Positions 1 through 11,319 of a stretch of 64,000 nt of DNA are shown here, piece by piece. Numbering within the stretch: position 1 is the first letter of the stretch; each line of letters begins with the position of its first letter. The position numbers were made by a program, and so were the translations under genes. Source of the DNA: Carettochelys insculpta (taxonomy: Eukaryota; Chordata; Testudines; Carettochelyidae); contig NC_134137.1 of NCBI RefSeq assembly GCF_033958435.1, positions 256,478,501 to 256,542,500 of the forward strand, given 5' to 3'. Below the pieces are notes generated by a model. It saw only the letters and a program-made list of their open reading frames with translations. It made no database searches and had not been told where the DNA came from.

Positions 1-121
1 GCAGTTTAGACAAATACCTGTGAGGGATGGCCTAGGTAATGCTTAATCTTGCTATGAGTGCTGTGGACTGGATTAGATGACCTACCAATGTCCTGTCCAG
101 GTCTATAACTCCATGATTCTA
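1..121 (+). mobile_element. CR1 LINE 3' end fragment
   Basis: The segment ends in ggtctataactccatgattctata, the usual CR1 3' end with a GATTCTAT-type tail, preceded by the degenerate ctggattagatgacctaccaatgtcc block. The same end occurs in the complete 3' end of the CR1 at 13950-14003. Only the 3' untranslated part is present, and the element runs off the left edge of the window. Confidence 0.75.
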
Positions 122-1663
122 TACTCTTGCCCCCCACAGAAATAAATGGCATTTTTGCCATTGACTTCAATATGACCAAAGCTGCCAGTTATATTGTCTG
201 TGGCTCATTGTAAATTTACAGTCAATTGACTCTTCTGTTTATTAAAGCAGACATGACAGAAGCATAGGACTTCCAGACAGCTCAGAGCTTGTTTGTTTTT
301 CAGACTCTTGCAAAATAAAAAGCAGACCCATACATTGTTGATGCTTCTTTTTGCCCAGCTGTCCAAGGTTTATATATGTATCCCTATAGGCCTAAACAGA
401 GCACTCCATATCTCAAACACCAAGTAACAATTGCATATAAAATGCATTAGAAGAGACAAATGATTGAACAAGTTTTGAGCAGCCTGCCACCTAAAATTAA
501 CCAGAGTTTATTTCTCCAGAGAGATTTCTCCCAGCATTTTTTAAACCTTTATTTATTGCAACAGACAGTTGGGAGGCTTGAATACGCAGACCTCAGGGTG
601 AAGTGCTTTTGAGGTCAGTGAGGCCCAGGGATCCACAAAAGGACATAGGAATTGTGACACTGATTGTCACAGCAACTAACTCTTAGGTGCCTACAAAACC
701 ACCGAGACAGCCATCCAATCTTCAGAGCCTGCGTGAGTCACCGAGGCTCTGTGTACAATGAATGGGGAGACATAGTGGAAAAGGTGCCATAGAAAGAAAG
801 CTAGAAAATCCAGCAAGCTAGGTGTCTCCCTGTCTCAACTAGCCAATGGGGGATGCTGCTGAGGACATGTGTCCTAACTCTCTCAGGGGGAAAAGGCACT
901 TAAATCCAGGCTGCAGAGTAACATCTATCTCCACTAGGCCATACAAACCAGGGGAAGATAGCTGTTCCTCCACGCAACTCACATGCAAGGCATGATCCAG
1001 TTGGCTTGCTCTGCCGTCACCAAATGCCATGCAGACTGGCGAGGTGTAGGTGGCAACTTGCCCTTATTATCTTTAGCCCAGTGCTTAAGATGCATGCAGG
1101 GCTGTGTCAGATCCATGGATTGAGTCCCACCTCAGACCAATGAGGAGAAAGGAGCTGAACACAAATCCGCCATCTTGCAGGAAAACGCCCTATCCACTAG
1201 GCCATAGAATGATTCTCTCTCTTCTTCTGGCCCAATTAATAGTTAATTGTTCAATAATACAATTAAGAGTCCATCTCTTCAGAATGTCCCAGAGCCCAGT
1301 AGTTAGAGCACTCATTCGAACGGTGGAATATTCCTGTTCAATTTTTTTTCTCATGAGGTTGGGCGAGGGGTGGGAATTCGGGGGAACTCTCTGACTTGGC
1401 CAAAATTCAAGGAAGCATTTATCTCACTGGTCTGGCCTATTCAACAAAATGTCTGAATATGGCAGTAAACTATCATGAATCAGAACTTAATCATGGTTAA
1501 CTGACAGGATGCAGAGCATGCTACAAACCCTCTAATACGCTTGGTTAAACTGTGCTAAGATGGAGTACAGCTAACACAATTGCTGAAAACAGTGTTTATA
1601 CATAGTTCCATTTCACAGCATAAACCAAGCCTCTTATGGTATCTTTTGCTTTAGGGACTTATC
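122..1663. repeat. Intronic or intergenic DNA with tRNA-like SINE pieces
   Basis: No exon is seen. Two places read on the minus strand like a tRNA A-box (gcctagtggatagggcg near 1182-1203 and gcctagtggagatag near 932-950). The first is followed by a possible B-box, gggactcaatcc, near 1118-1131. On the plus strand, agcccagtagttagagcactc at about 1291-1312 is another A-box-like stretch. This suggests old tRNA-derived SINE copies, possibly several fused. The family is not recognised and the boundaries are unclear. Confidence 0.3.
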
Positions 1664-1935
1664 GGCCGTTTCTACGAATGCTACTTTCTCCGAAAGTGGC
1701 ATAATAATAAAAGGTCGGAAATATGCTAATGAGGCTTGGATGCAAATTCCCCGCACCTCATTAGCATAAGGTCACACGATTTGGAGTCTGGAAGATGCTC
1801 TTCTGGACTCCAAAACAATGTGTAGAAGCGCGGCCCCCCAGGGGGTCTTCCGGAAGGAAGTCCTCCTTCCGGAGGCCCCTTCTTCCCAAAAATTTTCCCG
1901 AAGAAGGGGTCTCTTTAGAAATGGATCTAGAATAG
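1664..1935. mobile_element. MITE-like fragment (GGCCGTTTCTAC end)
   Basis: It starts with ggccgtttctac, a variant of the GGCYRTGTCTAC terminus shared by the MITEs of this window. It carries the typical internal pair atatgctaatgaggc / cctcattagcat facing each other, and several short inverted repeats such as cttccggaagg. The right end is not clear, so the end coordinate is approximate. Confidence 0.45.
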
Positions 1936-2890
1936 TCTCTTCTAATAAGGAAGTTGACAACGGACTTGGCACGGCAAGAAGGGGTTGTGGTTTAAAAGAT
2001 CTGTGGCTGATTTTTCAGCTGTCAACCCCTCTGAGCTATTATCTGACCACAAAGTTTTAACAAGGAATTCACTTCTCTCAGAGATGTTCATCCACTTGCA
2101 CATTAAAAAGGGATCAAGCCTTAAAACTAGCTGTCTAACTGACTAACTAACAAAACCACACCTTATAAAACATGCATTATGATCTAAACATTTGGAAGCC
2201 TAGAATGATTTTAAATGGTCTGAATTTCTGAGGTGCTAGCAAGTAGCTATCAGACCTTTTATTTGGGTGATTTAACATAGATTTGACTAGGTAACTTGGA
2301 CACATGTTTTAAAATGTTGGCCGCAGTTTTCTTGATACCATAAATAACTGCTTTCTAAAAGCATCTCATTTTTCAGGTGGCAAGGAGTTTATTACCCGCT
2401 GTGTTTGATATAATATGTAGAGGTGAGTGGAAGAGTTCAGCTGGCGAACAGTGATCACTGCATAAATATTTTCTATATTCTGTAAGAATGATTTCCCCAG
2501 GAATAATAGTGCTGATGAACTTTCAAACTGCAAATTTTAAACTATGAGAAAAACAGTTTAAAATAAGCTACATGGGATGGAAATAAACAAACACACATAA
2601 ATAAAACAGAATTTCAGCTGATGGACAATTCACTTACAGAAAGATGTTCTAAAAAGAAGATAGCAGATGTATAGAATATCTGTTTATCACTAAGAAAAAA
2701 AAGAAAGTAAAACCAAGATGACTAAATAGCAATGTACTGGAATTCCTTAGGGTACAGCTGGAAATTTTGCACAAGTGATGTGTATCTAATCCATCTACAA
2801 AACATTGGAGCACATTTTCCAAAGAAGGATAAAAGACAAATGAATGAAGAAGAAATAATGTTATGAAGATCAAGCTATATTTTTTAAATG
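1936..2890. other. No recognisable feature
   Basis: AT-rich non-coding DNA. I see no exon with splice sites, no long open frame and no repeat family that I recognise. Confidence 0.5.
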
Positions 2891-3534
2891 CACTAGACCA
2901 GTGCTGCTCAACCATTTTAATACCAGGGACCAGGGCTTGCTGCCTTACTAAACTGTCCTGGACTACTTAAGAGAGAAAAGAAAAATAACAGCGTTTCACT
3001 GGTATTCCTTACTGTTTTTTCTTGTCAGGCTTTTTTTTTTCGTATCATTGCATTTGACGTGTTTCTTGCTTATTAACACACAAGCACTGCTCCAGTCCTA
3101 TTTGTTAAAATAAAGACCAGTTCAATCATTTATGTGATAAGAAAATGTTAACCTGACTTTTAAATATGGTTTCAATGACGGATACCAATAATTTTATCTA
3201 CATATTTTGTATACTTCCTTTTGTATATTGAAGATAATTCAATCAACTTCATTTTAAAAATTAATAATAAAATAATCAGACTGAGTCACTCCCCTACTGT
3301 TAATAAGATGTTTGTTCCTATCTCGTAGATACAATTTCACTTTGAGGATAAATGTTGGACAAAGACAGTAGAAACATCTTGCTACTGTTGAGCTGCTTGT
3401 GGTATTTGGTTCTTGTTACAGCCATTGCTGAAAATCCAGCTTTGCAGAGGTACGTGGGAGCAGGAGCAAAGTTTTGACAGCAAATTCACTGAGTTATAGG
3501 TATTTACTTCTGATTCAGATTCAGAAGACAGTTA

Positions 3535-3966
3535 GGCCTCATCTACATGGGCAGCTTCTGTTGACAAAACTGGGCTTTCATTGACAAAACTTGCTGAGCA
3601 TCTACACAGTTAAAGCACTCTGTCAAGAGTTTGTCAACAAAACTCAGCTGTTCAGCTGGCAGTGTTACACCTCTCCCCAATCAGGTATAATGCTTCTGTT
3701 GACAGAGGTTTGTCGACAGAGTGACCGTGTAGACACTTCTGTCAACAGAGATGGCATCTGGTTTCCCCAACAGCGAGGTTGCAGAGCTCCTGGTCAGCCT
3801 TTATGTCGAGAGAGGGTAGGTCAGTCTGGCTGCTCTCTGTCAATAGAGCGGCTCGCTCTTTCAAGCTGCTTTCATGTGTAGATGTGACCTGTTGACAAAG
3901 GTACTGCTGAGGTTCCTCTGTTAACAGTGACCTCTGTCCATAAATGCTGCCCGTGTAGACGTAGCC
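3535..3966. mobile_element. Foldback MITE, CTGTTGACA family, inside the hAT
   Basis: The arms are aggcctcatctacatgggcagcttctgttgac on the left and, in reverse complement, ggctacgtctacacgggcagc on the right. The interior is rich in tgttgacaga/tctgtcaaca motifs, as in the copies at 23490, 46458 and 50084. It has no coding capacity. The family shares its outermost bases with the Harbinger element at 23757-27846, so it was probably mobilised by a related transposase. Confidence 0.7.
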
Positions 3967-4199
3967 ATAGAGTCACTTCTTGAAACTATAACTTCAGACC
4001 TCATTATTTGACCATTATAGCACTTGGTCTTCCCATGACAATAACAGAGATTTTCCATTTTCGAGAGAAGAACGTATCACAAACACATTGTTTTTCTTTC
4101 CATGGATCAGAGTTTGATGGAAATAGTCCTCAAACTTTTGAAGAGTTGATTTTAACTGGGGCACAAGAGGCAGATCCACATCTTCCTGGTCATTGATAG

Positions 4200-4860
4200 C
4201 CAGAAATGCAAAACATGGGAACTTGGTCTAACAGTTGTGCCAGACTTTCTCTGTCAAAACTTGAGCTTTTAAGACTATGATCCTGTCAGCCAATACAGAC
4301 CCACTTGATATGCTCTTCCAAATACGCAAATCTGGCAAGCCATTGTAAATCCTGAAAGTATTTTGCCAGAAGAGAATTTTTTAAGACAGAAAGACTTCAA
4401 GTTCACAGCACAGTTCATACACTCAGTTGAATACTTTGCCATGGGATAACCACGTCACTTCAGCATGTAAGAGGAAGTGATGGTATTTGGAACCCATTTC
4501 TTCACACGCTGTAGTACAGATAAAAGAATTGAATACATTTGCTTTCACAAAATTCACAATTTTAACATCTAAGCCAAGAACATCAATTTCTTGTCTGCCA
4601 AGACCTCTCGATGAATAAAGCAGTGTGTTTCTTGAGCAGCTGGTGCAAATTTCATCACCCACACCACTACAAGTAAATATCTGCCTATCATTATGGCTGC
4701 AAATTCCAGCGCAGTGGTACCACTGAAGTCCATTTTGGGCATTCTGAATCCTCACTTGTGACAAACCCATACTTAGTATAAGAACAATTGTGCTTTTGAT
4801 TAAAGGCTGAATGTTTCCTTTTCGAACCCACTTTCCTTATTACATTCAGAGCCAGTAATA
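4200..4860 (-). pseudogene. hAT transposase remnant (ZBED5/FAM200-like)
   Basis: One open stretch of 115 codons (4423-4770) reads through blocks typical of hAT transposases of the ZBED5/FAM200 type. They are a CAGICSH...DRQ block, a block IVNFVKANVFNSF followed by CEEMGSKYHHFLLHAEV, and the diagnostic W-LSHGKVF (usually W-LSRGKV). Downstream frames (4205-4420) continue with VYELCCELEVFL-like sequence but contain stops, and upstream to about 4860 similarity goes on in broken frames. It is a dead copy that encoded the transposase of the hAT in which it lies. Confidence 0.75.
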
Positions 4861-4998
4861 TCTGTATGTTCTCCTGAACTTTTCTTAGTTCGGAAAAATT
4901 GACCCAGAGGTAATTGGGTTAATAATGAAATTGTCTAGTTTAGCAAAGTAAAACTGTTTACTAGAACTAAAATTTTGCTCATCACTTTCTGTTATATA

Positions 4999-7435
4999 TA
5001 GCAATCCCTCCCCAACTGTGAGTCTCTCAACTGTGATATTTGAGTACATGAGTCTTTTTCTGCATACCTGCTCTGCAAACTGCCTTGAGAATACACAAGT
5101 CAACAGGAGCAGTCACAACCCAAACATTTGCATGGGTAGTCACCACCAGACTGTCTTTCAGACTCTCATGAGAAGGGCAGATGTGCCCAGATGTGAGAGC
5201 CACTTCCCTCTCCCTTCTTCTTTGTGCACCTGCGGGGGCATTCAGTTATAAAAACTTGTACTTTGTCTTTATGCTTTGCACATTACACTATTTGTGCATA
5301 TTTTGTATTTCATTTTGTGTGCCACTCAGTGATAATTAATTGAATAATGAATAGAATACAGTGATTAATTGAATGATGAATTAAATAAGTAATTTAAAAA
5401 TGCCCCCAAAGCATGTGAGCAGTGAAAGTGTTTCCAATATTGCCAAGAGGGCAAGAAGTGTGATGTTTTTGGAAAATGCATTAAATTTTCTTGAAAAGCT
5501 TGCCCAAAGTGAAAGTAAATTTCTGTTGGGAGTTTCCTTGATGTTAATGGATCTACAACTTGTACAATAAGGAAAAATGAGGATGCTACTGGGGCGAGTA
5601 TTGTGAGTGACACCAACATCTTGCATGCCAAGTAAACCACTCATAGAAAAAATGGGAAAGCCGTTGAATGTTTGGATGGAGGACCAGAACCAGAAAAATA
5701 TGCATCTGACATATGTCATTCATAATAAAGCCAAATGTCTCATTGAAAGTGTAGGGAAGAGAGATGCAGAAAAGTTTCAGGACAACAATGGCTGGTTTGA
5801 TAAGTTTAAAAAGCACTATAACCTGAATAATGTGGAGTTTGCGGGGGAGGCGGCATCACCCAATCATGATGCAGTGGCTCAGTTTCCTGACTACATCAAG
5901 AAACTGATTGAGGAGAAGGGCTATTTGCCAGAACAATTTTTCAGCGCAGACAAGACTGGCCTCTCTCAGAAGCGTATGCCCAGACACACATTTCTTTCAA
6001 TGCAAGAGAGACTGGCTCCAGGTTTTAAGGCAATAAAGGACAGGCTAACTCTTCTGTTTTGTGCAAATGCTTCAGGTGACTGCAGGATAAAATCTTTGCT
6101 GAGCCCTTAACCTGTGTGCTCTTAAGAGGAAAAATAAAAACCATCTTTCTGTTTTTGGGTGAGCTAATAGAAAAGTATGGATAACTGCTGCACTGTTTTT
6201 GGACTGGTTTCACAATGGCTTTTTTCATGAAGTTGAACATTACCTAACCAAAAAAAAAGATGCATTTGAAGTGTTGTTGATTCTAGATAATGCACCCAGT
6301 CATCTGGACACATTACTGTTGTCTCACCCTAACAATGAAGTTGTCTTCTTCCCCACAACACCACCTCATTCCTTTAACCCATGGCTCACGGTGTATGAAA
6401 ACATTCAAGAGTTATTACACTATACACGTGTGACCACATCAAAGAGATCATTGAAAAAAATCCATGGTTTGTGGTGAAACATGCATGGAAAGATACACCC
6501 TCACACTTGCAATAACCATAATAAAAAAATCCCTGTATGACATAAAATAGTCTACCCTCAATGCTGTATGGGGCAAACTTTGGAAGGAGGCAGTGAACAA
6601 TTTTACTGGTGTTCCTGCAGTTGAGGATGAAATTTAAAAAATTGCAGCGACTGCAAAATGTTTGGCAGTAAAGGCTTTGATGATATGAAGTCTCATGAAG
6701 TTGCAGACCTGCCTGACTCATACTCTCAGGAATTAACAGAGAAAGTCCTGCTAGAACTTGTAGTGACATACAGTGATGACAAATGTGAAGATCAGGAGGA
6801 TTTGGGACCAAAAAATGCACTGGACTTTTAGCTAAACTTAATGATTTTTTGCTCCGAGCTCCAAGCCTGAGTGATCATGTATTGGAAATCGATCCCATCA
6901 TGGAACAAAGCCAGACCTTCAGACAAAGCTTTAACAATGTGCTATGAACAGAATGAGAGCTACAAAAAGACCTTCATAATTAGATGAGTCAGCCAACACT
7001 TCATGCTTTCTTCAAGAAGGCGGAGAAAGGCACGCCACAAGAGCTCTCCCCTCAACTATCCTGCACTGGCTTCAAAAAACACCTCAAGTGACTGCTAAAT
7101 TGGCTCAAGCCTCGCCTAACAGTGGCACACATCACTTATGAAGGACATCATCTCACGATTAAAGGTATATGTACTGTACATAAAATTTGATGTATTCTCT
7201 ACTTAGTATTTAAGATGTGTAAAATGTCATTTACATTCACTTTAGTTAGTGTGCTGCCTTTCTTCTTTGATTTTAGAGGACATAAAAATATTTTAAGGGC
7301 TTCCATACATTCCTTCCCAATTGCAGTTCTTGTGACTCTTATTTTTCCCATAGGGCCTTATGTTCCTCTATCATGAATTCCTTTACCGTGGTGTTTTTCA
7401 AGAATGCAACCTTTGTGGTTGGAGAGGGATTTCTG
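4999..7435 (+). mobile_element. Tigger (pogo/TcMar) transposon nested in the hAT
   Basis: Imperfect terminal inverted repeats: TAGCAATCCCTCCCCAACTG at 4999 and, read from the right end, CAGAAATCCCTCTCCAACC ending at 7435. Both are flanked by the TA dinucleotide (4997-4998 and 7436-7437) expected of the family. Its 2,437 bp match the usual full length of Tigger1-like elements (about 2.4 kb). It carries one degraded transposase gene on the plus strand. Because it lies wholly between the hAT ends, it inserted after the hAT. Confidence 0.82.
5400..6830 (+). pseudogene. Tigger transposase remnant (TIGD/JRK-like)
   Basis: It begins MPPKHVSSESVSNIAKRARS, like the N-terminal start of Tigger transposases before the psq helix-turn-helix, then meets a stop. 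The open stretch 5607-6110 carries the CENP-B-type DNA-binding part (NNGWFDKFKKHYNL) and the start of the DDE region (KGYLPEQFFSADKTGLSQKR). There the first catalytic Asp is in ADKTG (usually ADETG), and KDRLTLLFCANASGD follows. The stretch 6199-6477 resumes in another frame with LLILDNAPSH, the second catalytic Asp. Later pieces run to about 6830. Several stops and frameshifts make it inactive. Confidence 0.85.
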
Positions 7436-7714
7436 TACTTCCTTCCAACAAATGCACGTGAATGTGTTTTGCATATCAGTATTATGGCAACCCATATCAA
7501 CCCAGTCACTTTATTAATTATATTTAATGTTCAGAAATGATTGAATATAGTGTTGTTAAGTATCTTTATCTATTCTGTTCTATTTACTTTATTTTAATAC
7601 ACGCACAAAAACTTTATATTTAATTAATAATATTCCATGGGGGGGACTGGCCAGGTGGCTGCCACAGATTGGTGCCAGACCAGAGACTGGTCATTGAGAA
7701 ACACTGCACTAGAG

Positions 7715-9114
7715 TAGGTGAGAAAGTGTAACCCCTCTAGAATGTCACAACAGAGTGCTCTCCTCACTGCCGGATGGCGTCACACCCACCAACAGAGGGG
7801 ACAAAGAGGGCAGTTGCTCTAGGACCCACTGATTCAAAAGGGTCCAGAGTTCCCAGCCACCTGCCCCCCCACTGCAGGAGCAGTGGAAGCTGGAGCCATA
7901 GGTCCTTTAAACTGCTATGGGAGCTCTGAGGGCTGAAAGGGGGAGGGAGAACAGTGCAGCACGCTCCAGGTGGTGCTGAGGGTTGGCTGCCCCAGTCCCA
8001 GCACTTCTACTCTAGGCCCCACCTCTCTGGGAGCACACAGCCAGCCCCCCCCCGACCTTGCCCAGGGGCCTAAGTCTGTCAGCCACTCTGCGCAGCATCA
8101 CATCCTGGCAGTTCTGGGGATTAACTCAGTCAGACCTATGCCCCTTCCAGCAGTTATACCCCTTCATTTTCTCCACTGGCGCTCTTGTCTTGCTCTCAGG
8201 AGATATAGCTGTTCTCCTCATGACCCAGTCCTGCAGGAAGATCACTACTGTAGTTTCCCCTTCTGAATGGGCGCATGTGTGGGGAGAGATGCACCTCAAG
8301 GTGCCTGCACTCTGGCAGTCTCAGGCAGTCTTCAGCTTCATTGCCTCACAGGGCCACTCCTACAATGGCTGGTAGGGAAACCAGGTCGACCCTTTATTTA
8401 GATGAACTCTACATGGCAGTAAAGCCCATTCTCTCTACCTAGCTGCCTTTCCCTGAGCCACTTTCACCCCACAACCACTTTCATACCTCCTGCCTTCTCC
8501 ACCTGTCGGTTTGCCATTCTCTTCACTCCATCCACCCAAGGAGTAACTTTAGGCCACATGTCTCTGTAGCCCTCCAAACACTCCTCCTTTCTTGCAGGGA
8601 GTGACTGCCATCTTCTCCTGGCTGCCATCTCTGCTTCCAGTTTCCTGTCTTTTAAAGACACCCCACATCTCTCACAGGAGAGCTTCTCTGTGATTAGCTG
8701 CCTTCAGACCAAAGTTCTCCACCTACAGCCTAATTCAGCTCCTGTAGACCCAGTGTGGGGAACATACCCATCAAAAACACCAAAGCTGTACATGGGATGA
8801 AATAGTGGAGGGGTGGTTTGGGTTGCAATTAAAATGGTGAGACAGCACACAAGATATATAATTTTTTTCCATCTGTTATTTACTGTTGATCGTCATGTGG
8901 AACTTCCTGTTTCCGAAGGTGTTTTTATAAGAATTCACAGGTGGTCTTAAAAAGGAGAAAAGTCTCTGAAAACGAAGATATGGAGTCACTGAAACTCCTG
9001 TTCAGAACACCACTGGAACTGGAAGGAACTCCACTGGTGATTCCAAAGGTGATAAATAACAACACACTGTAGCCCAGATAATTACTACTGAGAATATACA
9101 ACAACCTCCTCAAA
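7715..9114. other. No gene seen; GC-richer stretch then degraded repeat
   Basis: 7715-8450 is moderately GC-rich and contains open frames without recognisable domains. 8880-9114 drifts into a plus-strand reading (ELEGTPLVIPKV, NNLLKTPTVPKDWK) that leads into the CR1-like fragment at 9115. No splice-flanked exon is visible. Confidence 0.45.
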
Positions 9115-9560
9115 ACACCAACTGTTCCTAAAGACTGGAAAGTAGTTAATGCAGTGGTTGAGCTTCAAAAAAGAGCCAAAGGGATACTGGGAATTACAGA
9201 CCAGTGAGCTTCACCTCAGTTCCAGGGAACTCAATTGAGCGTGTAATTAAGGAGAAAGTAGAACATTACACTTGGATAAATAAAATCTGATAGGGTCAAA
9301 CCAACACAGCTTCTGTACAGGAAAATATGTGCTGCTCTAAACTCTGAGGATACTTTGCAGGTATAATAAATAAAATCATAGATACAAAACAGACCAGGGG
9401 ATACACATTTATTCTAATTTCAAAAAGCGTTTGATGAGTTCTCTCCATATTAAAGAAAATAATTAAACAAGGGTAAAGTATTATGGAGGATTAATAACTT
9501 GGAAGGCAGAGACAACGTGGTAACATAAAATTAGCTTTCAAAGTGGAGAAAGGTAAGAGT
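9115..9560 (+). mobile_element. Old degraded CR1-like LINE fragment (reverse transcriptase)
   Basis: Broken plus-strand frames resemble the CR1 reverse transcriptase entry block: VPKDWKVVNA, then a region equivalent to [14 protein letters not shown] (gggaattacagaccagtgagcttcacctcagttccagggaac), then QTSFCTGKYVLL-like sequence. It carries many stops and indels, so it is much older than the CR1 at 11320-14003. Confidence 0.65.
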
Positions 9561-9889
9561 GTTCTCATGCCAGTACCGGAACTCATATTGCTTAGTATTT
9601 GAGGCCTAAATTTCCAAGGTGACTATGAGTGTTGTATGTCTACACTGAGACATTTAAAAGGGCTGATTTACTCGAGCACATGTTCTCTGAAATTCATGCC
9701 TCTTTAAGGTGTCCCATGTTGGCCTATCCAAAAGCTGACACTGCCCCAAATGATTTTGGAAAATCGAGGCTCTAATTCTGTGAAGACGTATGTGGATGTT
9801 TGGTCTCATTAACATCAGTGAAACCACTCAGGTACTGTACTTAAATTTACAAATATGATGTTTTTCCATGTCTCAGGCCTTTGTTTACT

Positions 9890-9944
9890 TCATCATCATC
9901 ATCATCATCATCTTCATCATCATCACCATCATCATCAGTAACCA
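9890..9944 (+). repeat. (CAT/ATC)n microsatellite, tail of the RTE-like LINE
   Basis: About 55 bp of near-perfect CAT/ATC trinucleotide repeat with a few CTT and ACC interruptions. It lies exactly at the 3' end of the minus-strand LINE, where RTE elements usually end in a short tandem repeat. Confidence 0.85.
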
Positions 9945-10135
9945 TAGGCTCAGCGCCCGTTGGTGTCTGATGCCTCTCTCACTACTTCCTTCCATCTTTC
10001 CCTGTCTAGTGCAGAGCAGCTTAGTTTCTGTAGACTAGCTCTGCACCAATCTACTATATCATCTATCCATTCTCTGTGGGGTCTGCCTCTCCAATTCAAA
10101 CCGTCCATTATGCTGAATACCAAGGTCTTGATTTT

Positions 10136-11313
10136 TCATTCATCATTCATTCTGCAAATATGCCCAAATAGTTGTAGCTTCCGTTTTATAACCTTGTGCA
10201 GCAGGTTCTCTTTTGGCTGTATCTTTCTACACAATTCCTCATGGGTGGCCTTCTGCACCCATTCTATTCTCAGAATCTTTCTACAACAACTCCTTTGGAA
10301 TGCCAATATTTTTCTCTTCGAATCTTTCGGTATCACCCATGTCTCACATCTGTACCACATGCTGCTGAATACACACATTTTCAAGACGCTCAGCTTCATT
10401 TGTAAGCTAATTGCTTTGCATTTCCAGATTTTATCCATTGCCTTCAAACTTGCTCTTGCTTTTGCTGTTCTAGAAGCTATTTCCTTCTTACAGTCCAGAT
10501 CATACGTTATGTTGCTCCCCAGATATGTGAACTTCTCTACATTTTCTGGTTCAATACCATCGACACTGATCTTCCTTCCTATTTCCTTATCTTCAAATAC
10601 CATTGTTTTTGTTTTATTGATGGTTATAATCAGTCCGTACCCCTTCGCTTCTTCGTTTAACACCTGCACCGTTTTCGCTAGCTTCTCCTCATTTTCCTCA
10701 ATGATAACTGTATCATCTGCAAACCTCAAGTTGTTAATTCTTTTCCCATGCACAGATATCCCTTCTACCTCTTCCTTGATCTTCTCCATCGCCCTCTCCA
10801 AATGTGCGATGAAGATACTTGGCAACATCGGATCTCCTTGTCTCATACCTCTACTTGTTTTAAACCAACTTCCCAACTCCACGCATGTTCTCACTGCTGC
10901 CTCCGCATTATCATTGATACCCTTCAACAACCATATCAGTCTGCTATCCACTCCATATGACTCCAACACCGCCCAAATCACTTTCTGATCTATATTGTCA
11001 AATGCCTTTTGAAAATTGACGAAGCAAGTGTATATGTTCTTGTTCTTTCATTGAACTTTTTCCGATAATCAGTCTTAGTGCCAATATCTGCTGTATGGTA
11101 CTTCTATCTTTCCTGAAACCTGCTTGCTCGTCTGCCATATTTTTTTTCTATCTGTGATCTTAGTCTCTCAGTATCATCACCACCTTTCCTAGATGACTCG
11201 TTAGGGCAATCATTCTGTAGTTCTTGCACTTCAATGTACTTCCTTTCTTGGGTATTGTCACTAGCACAGATCTTGTCGATTCCTTAGGTGCCTTCCCTTC
11301 TTTCCATGCTATA
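10136..11313 (-). pseudogene. RTE-like LINE reverse transcriptase (partial)
   Basis: A 281-codon open stretch (10981-10136) carries the reverse transcriptase core: GMRQGDPMLPS (the QGDP motif), then FADDTVI (the catalytic FADD box), then the thumb region with KTKTMVFE and FTYLGSNIT. The C-terminal domain includes VLKMCVFSSMWYRCETW, HEELCRK and LQLFGHICRM. Upstream of 10981 similarity continues to the CR1 junction in broken frames. The core motifs are intact, but the element as a whole is interrupted and dead. Confidence 0.82.
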
Positions 11314-11319
11314 TTACAG

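Larger units (their letters stand above)
2899..7706 (-). mobile_element. hAT (Tip100/Zaphod-like) transposon with two nested insertions
   Basis: The left end CAGTGCTGCTCAACC at 2899 and the right end GAGAAACACTG at 7696-7706 form hAT-type inverted termini. They are flanked by an 8-bp target duplication with one mismatch: cactagac at 2891-2898 and cactagag at 7707-7714. Eight-bp duplications and CAGTG...CACTG ends are characteristic of hAT. The interior holds a degraded minus-strand transposase (about 4200-4860), a foldback MITE (3535-3966) and a whole Tigger element (4999-7435), so the hAT is the oldest of the three. Confidence 0.8.

Noticed and set aside
9960..10988. 342-codon plus-strand open frame
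   Set aside because: It is the complement of the RTE-like reverse transcriptase (10981-10136), whose QGDP and FADD motifs lie on the minus strand; the plus-strand product has no domain.
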